From: Macrococcus bovicus
GTDB taxonomy: Bacteria; Bacillota; Bacilli; Staphylococcales; Staphylococcaceae
Length of the DNA stretch: 53,351 bases
Direction of reading: 5' to 3'
NCBI RefSeq assembly: GCF_004359575.1
Contig: NZ_SCWF01000014.1
Span: forward strand, 1-53,351
The notes below the pieces were generated by a model that was not told the DNA's origin, searched no databases, and worked only from the letters and a program-made list of their open reading frames with translations. The position numbers and the translations under genes were made by a program. Below are positions 1-7,007 of this stretch, piece by piece; position 1 is the stretch's first letter; the number at the start of each line of letters is the position of its first letter.

Positions 1-19
1 AAAAATCCTCCATTAATAA

Positions 20-229
20 CGTCATCTTCAAAATCACTTCCAATCTACATCAATTGATATAGATTATCCGTTAATTTTGGGGATTTTTAAAACGTTATTA
101 TTGAGGATTTTAACACCGTTACTAACAATAGAAAGCACTAGAGAATTTATACAAGCTATATCATCAAATACATACAGTAATGTAATTGATTCAATTATAA
201 TTAAGTTTAAGGATCAGCATAAAGATTAA
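20..229 (+). pseudogene. C-terminal ORF remnant, probably frameshifted
   Basis: One frame stays open for about 69 codons after two stop codons at 14-19, and ends at TAA 227-229. It has no ATG and no ribosome binding site. The composition looks protein-like, with a hydrophobic stretch (ILGIFKTLLLRILTPLL) and a charged tail (KFKDQHKD). The adjacent frame is open from the window edge to about position 54 (PLITSSSKSLPIYIN), so a single-base frameshift near 52-57 would join the two into one protein entering from outside the window. I do not recognise the family. It is AT-rich like the lipoprotein gene that follows, so I infer that it belongs to the same foreign segment. Confidence 0.3.
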
Positions 230-240
230 TACATATTATA

Positions 241-277
241 AGGCTATTACTCTATTAGTAGGGTAGTAGCCTTTTTC
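241..277 (+). terminator. Intrinsic terminator of the upstream ORF remnant
   Basis: A 10-bp stem (AGGCTATTAC with GTAGTAGCCT, one G-U pair) spans 241-250 and 263-272 and is followed by a T tract. It ends the transcription unit that enters from the left edge. Confidence 0.8.
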
Positions 278-298
278 TATATATATTTGTTATAAATC

Positions 299-313
299 TA
301 TACTTAAAGTATA
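299..313. promoter_or_regulatory. Short palindrome upstream of the lipoprotein gene
   Basis: TATACTT-A-AAGTATA is a perfect 7+1+7 inverted repeat in the AT-rich region about 90 bp before the lipoprotein start. It could be an operator. In DNA this AT-rich such a palindrome could also arise by chance, so the call is weak. Confidence 0.25.
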
Positions 314-400
314 CAATTATGTACTATTGAAATTTATGTTTATCTAACAGATATTTCTATGATATTCTGAAATTGTATATAAAAGCAAAGGGGAATGAGA

Positions 401-1363
401 ATGAAAATATTATCATCTATATCGTTATTATCTCTAACAAGTTTAGTTTTGTTGACTGGATGCAATTCATTATCTAGTGAAAAAAATAATGTAGATGCTG
501 AATTGAACGTAGAGAAAGTGAGTACAGAAGAAGATTTTAAGAAGCATGTTGAAGAAGACTTGAAAGGTCAATGGATATGTTCTAAACCTACTGTATCGTT
601 TGAATTTAGAGAAGGTGGTAAATTCATTGAAAAAGAAGGTTATGTTGAAAGTAAAGTTGGTACATATGAAATAGTTAGTGCTTCGAAAAACGAAATAAAG
701 ATAGAGCAGACATTTGGTAACGAGATGAAGACATACTACATTACTTTAAACTCTAGTAAAGAATCTTTTGAATTGAAATTTAGTAGCGGATCAGAACATT
801 CAATTACATTTGATAAAGCTAAAAATGAGACTGAATTTGAAGAATTACTTGATAGAAAAAGAGATAGTATAGAAGAAACTACAAATAAAGAAAATGAATT
901 TAATAGTGATAATTCTTTTGAATATGATACAGAAAGCATAGAAGATTCAAGTGATATTGAGAGCATAGAAGTTACAGAAAACAATAATCTATCAAATGAA
1001 GTAAAAACCGACAACAATTCATTAGAAGAAAGCGAAGAAGTTATAGACAATAATATAATAGAAGTAACTGAAGAAGTTACAGACGATAATTTACAACAAC
1101 ATGATTATAGCGAAATTTCTAATTATCCAGCAGGCGATGAAAGAATAGTAGAGCGATATAGATATATGACACCAGAAGAAAGAGAAGCTATGATTAGAGC
1201 AGAACAAGACGTGATAGACGCTTCTCAAGATTATCAAGATGCTTTAAGTAGACAAAATAATTATAGTTTAGATGAAAATATTAGTATTGAAAAATATAAT
1301 ACAATTAACCCTGACGAAGAAGGCTATGCAACAGATGATCCAAATTTTAAAAGTAATGAATAA
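401..1363 (+). CDS. Acidic surface lipoprotein, unknown function
   Basis: A 320-residue protein with a lipoprotein signal peptide: MKILSS, a hydrophobic core, then lipobox LTGC with the acylated Cys at about residue 21. It is therefore probably anchored to the outer face of the membrane. I chose ATG 401 over the in-frame ATG 395 because AAAGGGG at 387-393 leaves a normal 7-nt spacing only for 401. After the signal comes a compact region (about residues 40-140) that looks folded, with ordered GTYEI and YYITL strands. A long Asp/Glu/Asn/Ser-rich linker with repeated EVTE/EEV motifs follows, then a short C-terminal segment starting near YRYMTPEEREAMIRAEQ. The gene is much more AT-rich than the core genes downstream, which suggests horizontal origin. 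No function can be assigned. Its layout (lipobox, acidic linker, short C-terminal segment) resembles the lipoprotein at 29946-30512. Confidence 0.8.
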   Translation: MKILSSISLLSLTSLVLLTGCNSLSSEKNNVDAELNVEKVSTEEDFKKHVEEDLKGQWICSKPTVSFEFREGGKFIEKEGYVESKVGTYEIVSASKNEIKIEQTFGNEMKTYYITLNSSKESFELKFSSGSEHSITFDKAKNETEFEELLDRKRDSIEETTNKENEFNSDNSFEYDTESIEDSSDIESIEVTENNNLSNEVKTDNNSLEESEEVIDNNIIEVTEEVTDDNLQQHDYSEISNYPAGDERIVERYRYMTPEEREAMIRAEQDVIDASQDYQDALSRQNNYSLDENISIEKYNTINPDEEGYATDDPNFKSNE

Positions 1364-1429
1364 CTAACTTTTTTAATGAGTATAAAATTGACTTCTTCCA
1401 TGAGTGTAAGCTACTATTTAATTAAATAG

Positions 1430-1561
1430 ACATTGAGGAATGTTGATATATCAGTACTTGAAGCGGGCTACGAATGTGGTATTACAATCGAAAACTTCAA
1501 CGATATCAAAGAAGGCGACATCTTTGAAGCATTTGTCATGGAAGAGATCAAACGCGTCTAA
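1430..1561 (+). pseudogene. infB: Displaced 3' end of infB (IF-2 C-terminus)
   Basis: The frame opens after a stop at 1427 and reads about 43 codons to TAA 1559-1561, with no start codon or RBS. From about 1445 it matches the well-conserved C-terminus of translation initiation factor IF-2: [18 protein letters not shown], then [12 protein letters not shown] and the stop. Only the last 40 or so residues of a protein of roughly 700 or more are present. GC content rises sharply here compared with the DNA just upstream. It is followed by a strong terminator, as expected at the end of the nusA-infB operon. I infer that an integrating element entered near the end of infB and pushed the original gene end away, leaving a new end on the main copy outside the window. 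Confidence 0.8.
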
Positions 1562-1570
1562 TCAATCAAA

Positions 1571-1602
1571 AGCTATCTTCTTTATGGAAGATAGCTTTTT
1601 TA
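1571..1602 (+). terminator. Intrinsic terminator of infB
   Basis: A perfect 10-bp stem (AGCTATCTTC with GAAGATAGCT), a 6-nt loop and a T tract sit 10 bases after the infB stop codon. Confidence 0.88.
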
Positions 1603-1663
1603 GTACATACATTTAAATGTAAAAAGAGTATAATGGAGTAAAGTAGTGTTTGATGGAGGGCAT

Positions 1664-2023
1664 ATGGCATATATTAACTTTATAATGGGATGGAAGAATC
1701 AGGACCTTCAGGTTCTGAAAGAGATTTGTGATCCGGGCCTTAAAGTCTTTTTCGTGGACAGCGATAATCAGCAGGTTGAATATGATTATCACCAGTTTAT
1801 CAATCTGCTGGATATTCGTTTTCAGAATGTACAGGACTGGCAGTTTGATATTATTAACAGATACAATAGAAACGATGAAGAACTGATTTTATCGAACGTG
1901 ACACGTGAAAATAGTCAACAGGAATTAATTGAGCCTTTAGCGTTCTGTATTTTTACATTCAAGAAATCTAAGGAACCGAAATTGATCAGAATGTATATGG
2001 AAACGAAACTGAACCAACAGTAA
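1664..2023 (+). CDS. Small cytosolic protein, unknown (NTF2/SnoaL-like?)
   Basis: A 119-residue soluble protein without signal peptide or membrane segment. The open frame extends upstream to a GTG at 1646, but GGAGGG at 1654-1659 points to ATG 1664 (MAYINFIMGWKNQ). The pattern of an N-terminal helical half with the DPGLKVFFVDSDNQQVEYDYHQF region, followed by alternating strands near the end (LILSNVT, LAFCIFTFKK, LIRMYMETK), resembles small NTF2/SnoaL-like alpha+beta proteins. That is a guess from secondary structure, not a recognised family match. It stands alone between the infB terminator and a bidirectional terminator shared with mntC. Confidence 0.75.
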   Translation: MAYINFIMGWKNQDLQVLKEICDPGLKVFFVDSDNQQVEYDYHQFINLLDIRFQNVQDWQFDIINRYNRNDEELILSNVTRENSQQELIEPLAFCIFTFKKSKEPKLIRMYMETKLNQQ

Positions 2024-2030
2024 AAATGAT

Positions 2031-2059
2031 GAACCCTCCATTCTTTGAATGGAGGGTTC
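2031..2059. terminator. Bidirectional terminator between the unknown gene and mntC
   Basis: A perfect 13-bp inverted repeat (GAACCCTCCATTC with GAATGGAGGGTTC) with a 3-nt loop lies between the converging genes. The minus strand continues into a short T run, so it probably ends mntABC and also stops the plus-strand gene. Confidence 0.85.
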
Positions 2060-2061
2060 TG

Positions 2062-2952
2062 TTATTTCATACCGTCATGAATGGTCTCAATATTATGTTC
2101 CATCATTTTATAGTAGGAATTCGTTTTACTATCCTGTCCGATAGAATCCGTCAGTACTTCACCAAATATTTTTTTACCTGTCTCATCACTTAAAGCATTC
2201 ATGCTGCGTTTGTCGACGCTTGTTTCAACAAAAAGATGTTTGACTGGATTTTTCCTTACGTAGTCGATGGCCTGCTTCATCTGTTCTGGCGTACCCTGTT
2301 TTTCAGTGTTGATTTCCCATATATAGTGATGGTGGAGATGATAATCACGGCTGAAATACTTGAATGCGCCTTCGCTCGTAATCAGCTGCCGCTTGTCTTC
2401 TGGTATGTCGTTGAACTTAGCGGCATATTTTTTATCAAGTGACATCAGTTTCGCTTTATACTGCTCTGCATTTTTAGTGTACGCCTGCTGATGAGTCGGA
2501 TCTTTTTTGATTAATGCGTCTTTTATCGTATCTACGTAACGAATACCGTTTTTAATACTGAGCCAGGCATGTGGGTCGACTTCCTTACCTTGTTCCAGTC
2601 TGATCGTATCGATATTTCGGCTTGCTGCAACAACTGTGTTGTCTTTTAATGATTTTCCTGCCTGATCAAGCGCCTGATTGAACCATCCGTTGCCTGTTTC
2701 CAGGTTAAGGCCGTTGTAAATAATAACATCTGCCTTTTCAAGTGCTGCGACATCCTGTGGCTTGACTTCATATTCATGCGGGTCCTGTCCGACAGGTACG
2801 ATTGATTTAACATTTGCAGCCTGTCCTGCTATCTGCTTTGTCATATCATAGAGTATAGAATTGGTAGTCGTAATTGTCATTTTTTGATCTGCGGGTTTTC
2901 CGCAAGCTGTCAGAGTGAGTAATAGAGTGATCATTATGATTATTTTTTTCAT
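2062..2952 (-). CDS. mntC: Manganese ABC importer, substrate-binding lipoprotein
   Basis: A 296-residue cluster A-I solute-binding protein that captures Mn(II), possibly also Zn(II), outside the membrane and passes it to MntB. A signal peptide ends in lipobox TLTAC (Cys 17). The four metal ligands typical of Mn-type members are visible: His 59 in DPHEYEV, His 128 in DPHAWLS, Glu 194 in SEGAFKYF and Asp 269 in LTDSIG. I chose ATG 2952 because it has an AGGAGG box and yields the signal peptide; the longer frame to 3006 adds 18 residues with no signal character. Its start overlaps the stop of mntB by 4 bp (ATGA), so the two are translationally coupled as the last genes of mntABC. The short His-rich loop between H59 and H128 seen in Zn-specific members is missing, which favours manganese. 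Confidence 0.92.
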   Translation of the reverse strand: MKKIIIMITLLLTLTACGKPADQKMTITTTNSILYDMTKQIAGQAANVKSIVPVGQDPHEYEVKPQDVAALEKADVIIYNGLNLETGNGWFNQALDQAGKSLKDNTVVAASRNIDTIRLEQGKEVDPHAWLSIKNGIRYVDTIKDALIKKDPTHQQAYTKNAEQYKAKLMSLDKKYAAKFNDIPEDKRQLITSEGAFKYFSRDYHLHHHYIWEINTEKQGTPEQMKQAIDYVRKNPVKHLFVETSVDKRSMNALSDETGKKIFGEVLTDSIGQDSKTNSYYKMMEHNIETIHDGMK

Positions 2953-3767
2953 GCAAATTTCCTCCTGATGGTTTGTGTGATAAAGATAATCGTGTAGATG
3001 CAACATGCCACAACGACTACAGCTGCACCGCTTGGAACGTTAAAGATAAAACTGATGTAAATGCCGGTGACTGCGCTGATAAATCCGATAGTTGAAGCGG
3101 TTATCATCATCGTGTGGAGTGATTTCGTTATAAGGTAGGCTGCTGAAGCGGGCGTAATCAGCATTGCTACGACTAAGATGATGCCGACTGTCTGAAGGCT
3201 GACAACTGTGACAAGCGCCAGCATCAGCATGATGATGTACTGCCAGAGTTTCGGGCTTAAGCCGTTCATTTCAGCAAATACAGGATCAAAAGTTGTCAGT
3301 TTAAGCGGTGTGTAACATACAATGATGAAGATAAGTACAATTAGACTGACAATCATCGTCATCCAGAAATCCTGATTGGAGACAGTCAATATATTACCGA
3401 AAAGCAGATGATAAAGATTGGTTGCTGAATTGACCATACTGATGATGATGACCCCGACAGAGAAAAAAGTCGTAAAAGTAATGCCGATTGCAGCATCTCT
3501 TTTTGTTTTTGAATATTCAATAAGCGTGCTGATCACTGTACTGGTCAGGAGGCCACTTACAAGGGCACCGATAAAAGTAGGAATACCGAGTAAGTAGCTG
3601 ATGGCAACACCCGGCAGTACTGCGTGACTCATAGCATCACCCATCAGACTCAAATTTCTGAGTACAATCAGACAGCCGACAGCACCTGATACAATGCCGA
3701 CGATCGCTGCTGTTATAAGAGCGCGGCTTAAAAACTGATAGGACATAATCGTATCAAGAAAGGTCAT
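2949..3767 (-). CDS. mntB: Manganese ABC importer, permease
   Basis: A 272-residue ABC-3 family integral membrane protein with about eight hydrophobic segments. It forms the channel for metal received from MntC. Family features seen are the LMGDAMSHAVLPGVA stretch (about residues 40-54) and the GIILVVAMLITPASAAYL stretch near residue 200. The start ATG overlaps the stop of mntA by 4 bp (ATGA), and its own stop overlaps mntC in the same way, so all three subunits are translated as a coupled unit. Confidence 0.92.
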   Translation of the reverse strand: MTFLDTIMSYQFLSRALITAAIVGIVSGAVGCLIVLRNLSLMGDAMSHAVLPGVAISYLLGIPTFIGALVSGLLTSTVISTLIEYSKTKRDAAIGITFTTFFSVGVIIISMVNSATNLYHLLFGNILTVSNQDFWMTMIVSLIVLIFIIVCYTPLKLTTFDPVFAEMNGLSPKLWQYIIMLMLALVTVVSLQTVGIILVVAMLITPASAAYLITKSLHTMMITASTIGFISAVTGIYISFIFNVPSGAAVVVVACCIYTIIFITQTIRRKFA

Positions 3768-4444
3768 CGTCTTTCCTCCTCTGGGAAATAGACTGTTTTC
3801 AGGTTGGTGTCTGTCAGGATTTCAGGTCCACCAGTCAGAATGAGTTTTTTGTTCAACAGCAGGATTTCATCAAAAAGTGTACGCGCACTTTCAATATCAT
3901 GATGTACGATGAAAACTGTTTTGCCGTCATTCTTTAGTTTGAACAGCATATCTTTAATGATGTCTGTGCTTTTGTAATCAATACCCACAAAAGGTTCATC
4001 CAGAAAGTAGACTTCACGCTCAGCCATAAGGGCTCGTGCAAACAGAACCCGCTGCAGCTGACCACCGCTCAATGTATCCAGCATACGATTTTTTAAATCA
4101 GTTAACTGAAATTGTTCGAGTTGATGCTCAAGATTCACATCATTTTTTTCTCGATATGCGCCTGAGCGAACGACTGCTTCAACAGTAATAGGAAACGTGA
4201 CATCAATACTTGACCGCTGTGGTATGTATGAACAGTACTGTCTGCATTGTTTCATCTCTTTATGCTGATAGCACGCTGTTCCTTGATGTTTCAGGAATCC
4301 GAGCATGCTTTTGATGAGTGTTGATTTGCCCGCGCCGTTCGGACCCATGATGCCGATGATGCCAGAGTTGCGCTGTTGATAGCAGATATCATCGAGCAGC
4401 CGCTGTCCATCAATAGTAACAGTCAGATGATTAAGATGAATCAT
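3764..4444 (-). CDS. mntA: Manganese ABC importer, ATPase
   Basis: A 226-residue ABC ATPase that powers MntB. It shows Walker A GPNGAGKST (residues 34-42), signature LSGGQ (about 134), Walker B VYFLDEP (about 157) and the switch His in IVHHD. It is the first gene of the minus-strand operon. AAGGAGG lies 7 nt before ATG 4444, and a perfect MntR-type palindrome is centred about 32 bp upstream of the start codon. Manganese is the most likely substrate from the linked mntR and the ligand set of MntC, though this ATPase family does not itself separate Mn from Zn. Confidence 0.92.
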   Translation of the reverse strand: MIHLNHLTVTIDGQRLLDDICYQQRNSGIIGIMGPNGAGKSTLIKSMLGFLKHQGTACYQHKEMKQCRQYCSYIPQRSSIDVTFPITVEAVVRSGAYREKNDVNLEHQLEQFQLTDLKNRMLDTLSGGQLQRVLFARALMAEREVYFLDEPFVGIDYKSTDIIKDMLFKLKNDGKTVFIVHHDIESARTLFDEILLLNKKLILTGGPEILTDTNLKTVYFPEEERR

Positions 4445-4469
4445 AGTTTTAACCTCCTTAATTTATAAA

Positions 4470-4483
4470 TTAGGTTAACCTAA
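4470..4483 (-). promoter_or_regulatory. MntR operator of mntABC
   Basis: TTAGGTTAACCTAA is a perfect 14-bp palindrome, matching the DtxR/MntR-type boxes of staphylococcal metal operons (TTAGGTTAGCCTAA-like). On the minus strand it covers the likely -10 region of a promoter whose -35 is TTGACC (17-bp spacer to TAACCT). Binding of Mn-loaded MntR would therefore block polymerase. Confidence 0.85.
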
Positions 4484-4554
4484 AAATATAATAAGGTCAA
4501 TTAAAATGTTAGGATGAGATGAAATATAGTATGATAGATAAGAGGAGGTAGCTT

Positions 4555-5190
4555 ATGCTGACAGAAGAAAAAGAAGATTATTTAAAAGCGATATATGCTC
4601 TAGGTGGAGCTACTGAATATGTTTCCAATAAACAATTAGCTGAGTACTTAAAAATAAAGCCGCCATCCGTGTCAGAGATGATGAGCAGGATGCAAAAAGA
4701 AGATTTAGTCGAATTAAAAGCATATAAAGGAGTCAAGTTGACTCGTCAGAGCAAGGTTCTCACGCTGAATTTAATTAAAAGACATCGTCTGATTGAATGC
4801 TTTCTGATACAAAGCCTGAACTATAGCTGGAATGAAGTTCATGCTGAAGCGGAAGTACTGGAGCATCGGGTTTCGGACCAGTTTATCGAAAGGCTGGATG
4901 AGATGCTCGAGTATCCAAAATATTGTCCACATGGCAGTCTGATACCGCGAGGAGAAATCACTGAAGAAAAGATGACAACAGTCATTGATCTGAGCGAGGG
5001 GACTTCGTTTATTCTGAAAAAAGTACGAGATGAATACAATCTGCTGGCTTATTTATCTGAGCAGGATGTCAGTATTAATGATTGGCTACAAATCGAAAAA
5101 ATCGATTCTGCTAATAAGGTCATTTATCTGAAGAAGGAAAAGTCTTTTATCGTTAGTTTTGAAAATGCGGAAAAAATGTTTACCCAATGA
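4555..5190 (+). CDS. mntR: Manganese-dependent transcriptional regulator (DtxR family)
   Basis: A 211-residue DtxR/MntR-family repressor. The N-terminal winged helix-turn-helix (YVSNKQLAEYLKIKPPSVSEM, about residues 22-42) is followed by the metal-binding/dimerisation region: LIKRHRLIECFL, HAEAEVLEHRVS, then CPHGSLIP near residue 123. A C-terminal FeoA/SH3-like domain covers about residues 140-210. This is the long SirR/MntR form of staphylococci rather than the short Bacillus form. RBS GAGGAGG is 6-7 nt before ATG. It diverges from mntABC with a 110-bp gap holding the operator, so it most likely represses mntABC when manganese is plentiful. Confidence 0.92.
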   Translation: MLTEEKEDYLKAIYALGGATEYVSNKQLAEYLKIKPPSVSEMMSRMQKEDLVELKAYKGVKLTRQSKVLTLNLIKRHRLIECFLIQSLNYSWNEVHAEAEVLEHRVSDQFIERLDEMLEYPKYCPHGSLIPRGEITEEKMTTVIDLSEGTSFILKKVRDEYNLLAYLSEQDVSINDWLQIEKIDSANKVIYLKKEKSFIVSFENAEKMFTQ

Positions 5191-5224
5191 TGTTTGAACA
5201 TTCTGAAAAAAATATCAATTAAGA

Positions 5225-5252
5225 TTGTGATACAACAGAAAAGTTGTATAAT
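5225..5252 (+). promoter_or_regulatory. Promoter with an internal inverted repeat
   Basis: TTGTGA (-35), a 16-bp spacer and TATAAT (-10, 5247-5252) lie 46 bp before the next start codon. The spacer holds ATACAAC-N6-GTTGTAT (5230-5249), a perfect 7-bp inverted repeat overlapping the -10 box, as expected for a repressor site. I cannot name the repressor. Confidence 0.6.
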
Positions 5253-5298
5253 AAGATTATAGAAACAGAAAATTCAATTAATTAAAGGGGTGCTGATA

Positions 5299-5718
5299 AT
5301 GGCTAGAGATGCAAAATTATCACATATGCGTATTGATGAGTTAATCAATGTGAATACAACGATGAAAATGAAAAGTGAGTTTGTCTATGCAAACACTTTT
5401 AAAGAATATCTGGAGACTATTTACCGAGAAGAGATTCTTGTAAGAGACTATGAAAATGTTCTGCTTGCTTATGATAATGATAAAGCTTATGCATATATCA
5501 AAGAACATGATAAATTTCATTTCATCACGTGCACAAAAAGTGATTCCTCTATCAGTCATACATTTTATAAAGAACCGGTTGAAAAGATGAACGTCAATGT
5601 CAAGTCAATCGACCCATTAGTCATTGAGTCAGTGGATATTTCCATTCGCGGAGACCAGCTGAAACTGATCAACTCAAACAATGATGTCATGTTCAACCGC
5701 TTTATATCAAAATTATAA
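5299..5718 (+). CDS. Conserved-looking 139-aa protein, unknown function
   Basis: A 139-residue soluble protein, MARDAKLSHMRIDELIN onward, with no signal peptide or membrane span. ATG 5299 is preferred over GTG 5290 because AAAGGGG (5284-5290) is spaced 8 nt from the ATG and overlaps the GTG. The sequence has an N-terminal helical part (FKEYLETIYREEILVRDYENVL) and a beta-rich remainder (AYAYIKEHDKFHFITCTK). I do not recognise it. It forms its own transcription unit, with a promoter carrying a palindrome and a terminator right after the stop. Confidence 0.78.
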   Translation: MARDAKLSHMRIDELINVNTTMKMKSEFVYANTFKEYLETIYREEILVRDYENVLLAYDNDKAYAYIKEHDKFHFITCTKSDSSISHTFYKEPVEKMNVNVKSIDPLVIESVDISIRGDQLKLINSNNDVMFNRFISKL

Positions 5719-5722
5719 ATGA

Positions 5723-5753
5723 AAGGCCTTGACGATTGTCAGGGCTTTTTTAT
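5723..5753 (+). terminator. Intrinsic terminator
   Basis: An 11-bp stem (AAGGCCTTGAC with GTCAGGGCTTT, two G-U pairs), a 4-nt loop and a T tract lie 4 bases after the stop codon of the 139-aa protein. Confidence 0.82.
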
Positions 5754-5849
5754 TTTGGAAGTTTATTTGAACTGGAAAATTTTATAATTTGACGTCGGCT
5801 GTGTTATAGTGTAACGGGGTAAGTGAGAATACTGATGCCAGGAGAAGCC

Positions 5850-6746
5850 ATGTTTATTAAAACTCACTTAAGAAGTGACTACTATCATTATTTGCAGGCA
5901 GTAGAAGGACGACGGATCTTAGATGAAGTGGACCACTTGAACTTACGAAACTATACAAGAGGAATAGCGGGCGAAAAGGTATTCTATAACCTGCTTATGC
6001 CATGCGGCGGTATCAAATTATGGGACCTTTCCATAAGAACGCCTGCTCTTTCACAGTATGATTTTCTGGTTATTTACGGCCGGACACTTTTCCATTTTGA
6101 GATTAAGAATTTTTCGGGACATTACAGAATACTGAATAATCAGTTTGTAAGTGAGCATGATCATGTACATCATGATGTGCTGAGTCAGTTGAACCGGGCA
6201 CATTATCATCTGCAAAAGATATTAATTAAAAATGGTTTCGATTTTAAAGTGGTCAGTAAAGTCGTTTTTATCAATGCAGATTTTCGTTTAAGAGGCAGTA
6301 TTGAGCAAAAAGATATCATCATGAGGAATGGAATCAAGGAGATAAGTGGCTATTTTGATCCTGAATATGTACCCGATTCAACCGAGAAAAAATTAGGAGA
6401 ACGACTGTTGTCTATTCATCAAAGCAAGAATATTTTCGAACGCATCTATTATTATGATTTCAATAGGATGGCTAAAGGGATGAGATGTCCGAACTGCAGA
6501 AAAGTCGGCATAAAGGACCAGTTGAAAAGAAAAAAACTTCAATGTGAATGTGGTCATTTACTGGACAAGGCTGAAACACTCAAAAAATCTATTGAGGAAA
6601 TGATGATTTTGAAGCGGGCTGGCGTCAGTTCACGTGAAGTTGTCGAATGGACAGGTCTTCATGAAAGAGTCGTTCGGAGATGTCTGGTTGAACATTTTAA
6701 TGCAGATGGTCAAGGTAAAGCAAGAACCTTCACTATAAGAAGCTAA
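5850..6746 (+). CDS. NERD-domain protein with zinc ribbon and C-terminal helix-turn-helix
   Basis: A 298-residue protein. The NERD (nuclease-related) domain covers about residues 35-150: GIAGEKVFYNLL, then SQYDFLVIYGRTLFHFEIKNFSG. This has the Asp of a D-x(n)-E-x-K nuclease-like core (D in QYDFLV, E and K in FEIKNF). A zinc ribbon follows (CPNCRK, about 17 residues, then CECGHLL). The end is a helix-turn-helix-like segment with AGVSSREVVEWTGLHERVVRR. ATG 5850 is chosen because AGGAGA lies 5-6 nt upstream; the frame is open to GTG 5823. NERD proteins are thought to act on DNA or RNA, but the exact role is unknown. The stop codon lies inside the first unit of a 62-bp tandem repeat, so gene end and repeats may have moved or evolved together. 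No terminator of the usual form follows. Confidence 0.85.
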   Translation: MFIKTHLRSDYYHYLQAVEGRRILDEVDHLNLRNYTRGIAGEKVFYNLLMPCGGIKLWDLSIRTPALSQYDFLVIYGRTLFHFEIKNFSGHYRILNNQFVSEHDHVHHDVLSQLNRAHYHLQKILIKNGFDFKVVSKVVFINADFRLRGSIEQKDIIMRNGIKEISGYFDPEYVPDSTEKKLGERLLSIHQSKNIFERIYYYDFNRMAKGMRCPNCRKVGIKDQLKRKKLQCECGHLLDKAETLKKSIEEMMILKRAGVSSREVVEWTGLHERVVRRCLVEHFNADGQGKARTFTIRS

Positions 6747-6967
6747 GGAAGAGTCCGTTATTTAGTAGATAACGGACACGTCTGACCCGAACTAGGGAAG
6801 GAAGCTAAGGAAGAGTCCGCCATTCAGCAGATAGCGGACACATCTGACCCGAACTAGGAAGGGAAGCACAGGAAGAGTCCGCCATCCAGCAGATAGCGGA
6901 CACATCTGACCCGAACTAGGGAAGGAAGCACAGGAAGAGTCCGTCATCCGGCAGATAGCGGACATAT
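6739..6967 (+). repeat. Four tandem 62-bp repeats, each with a hairpin
   Basis: Units start at 6739, 6801, 6863 and 6925, exactly 62 bp apart; the fourth diverges after about 43 bp. Each begins GAAGC(T/A)(A/C)AGGAAGAGTCCG and ends in the shared block TCTGACCCGAACTAGG. Inside each unit GTCCGNNAT and ATANCGGAC can pair around a 7-nt loop. In unit 1 the arms are GTCCGTTAT/ATAACGGAC, a perfect 9 bp. In units 2 and 3 they are GTCCGCCAT/ATAGCGGAC, where one pair co-varies (T-A becomes C-G) and one becomes a mismatch. There is no T tract, so these are not ordinary terminators. No coding frame or target-site duplication is evident. Confidence 0.9.
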
Positions 6968-7007
6968 CGACGCCCGCTTAACTCCGTCCACTCTAAAACC
7001 CGTTCAA

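Noticed and set aside
2236-2442. Plus-strand ORF inside mntC
   Set aside because: Antisense to conserved metal-binding protein sequence and without any start signal.
2953-3006. Longer MntC start at 3006
   Set aside because: The extra 18 residues break the signal peptide and overlap mntB; AGGAGG fits the ATG at 2952.
5767-5810. Promoter of the NERD gene from TTGAAC/TTGACG and TATAAT/TATAGT
   Set aside because: Candidate boxes exist, but the spacers are only about 10 bp, too short for a sigma-A promoter.
6739-6967. CRISPR array
   Set aside because: The units are continuous 62-bp tandem copies without unique spacers, and no cas gene is near.
6739-6967. Chain of intrinsic terminators
   Set aside because: The hairpins are not followed by T runs; the sequence after each arm is ACACRTCTGACCC-like.
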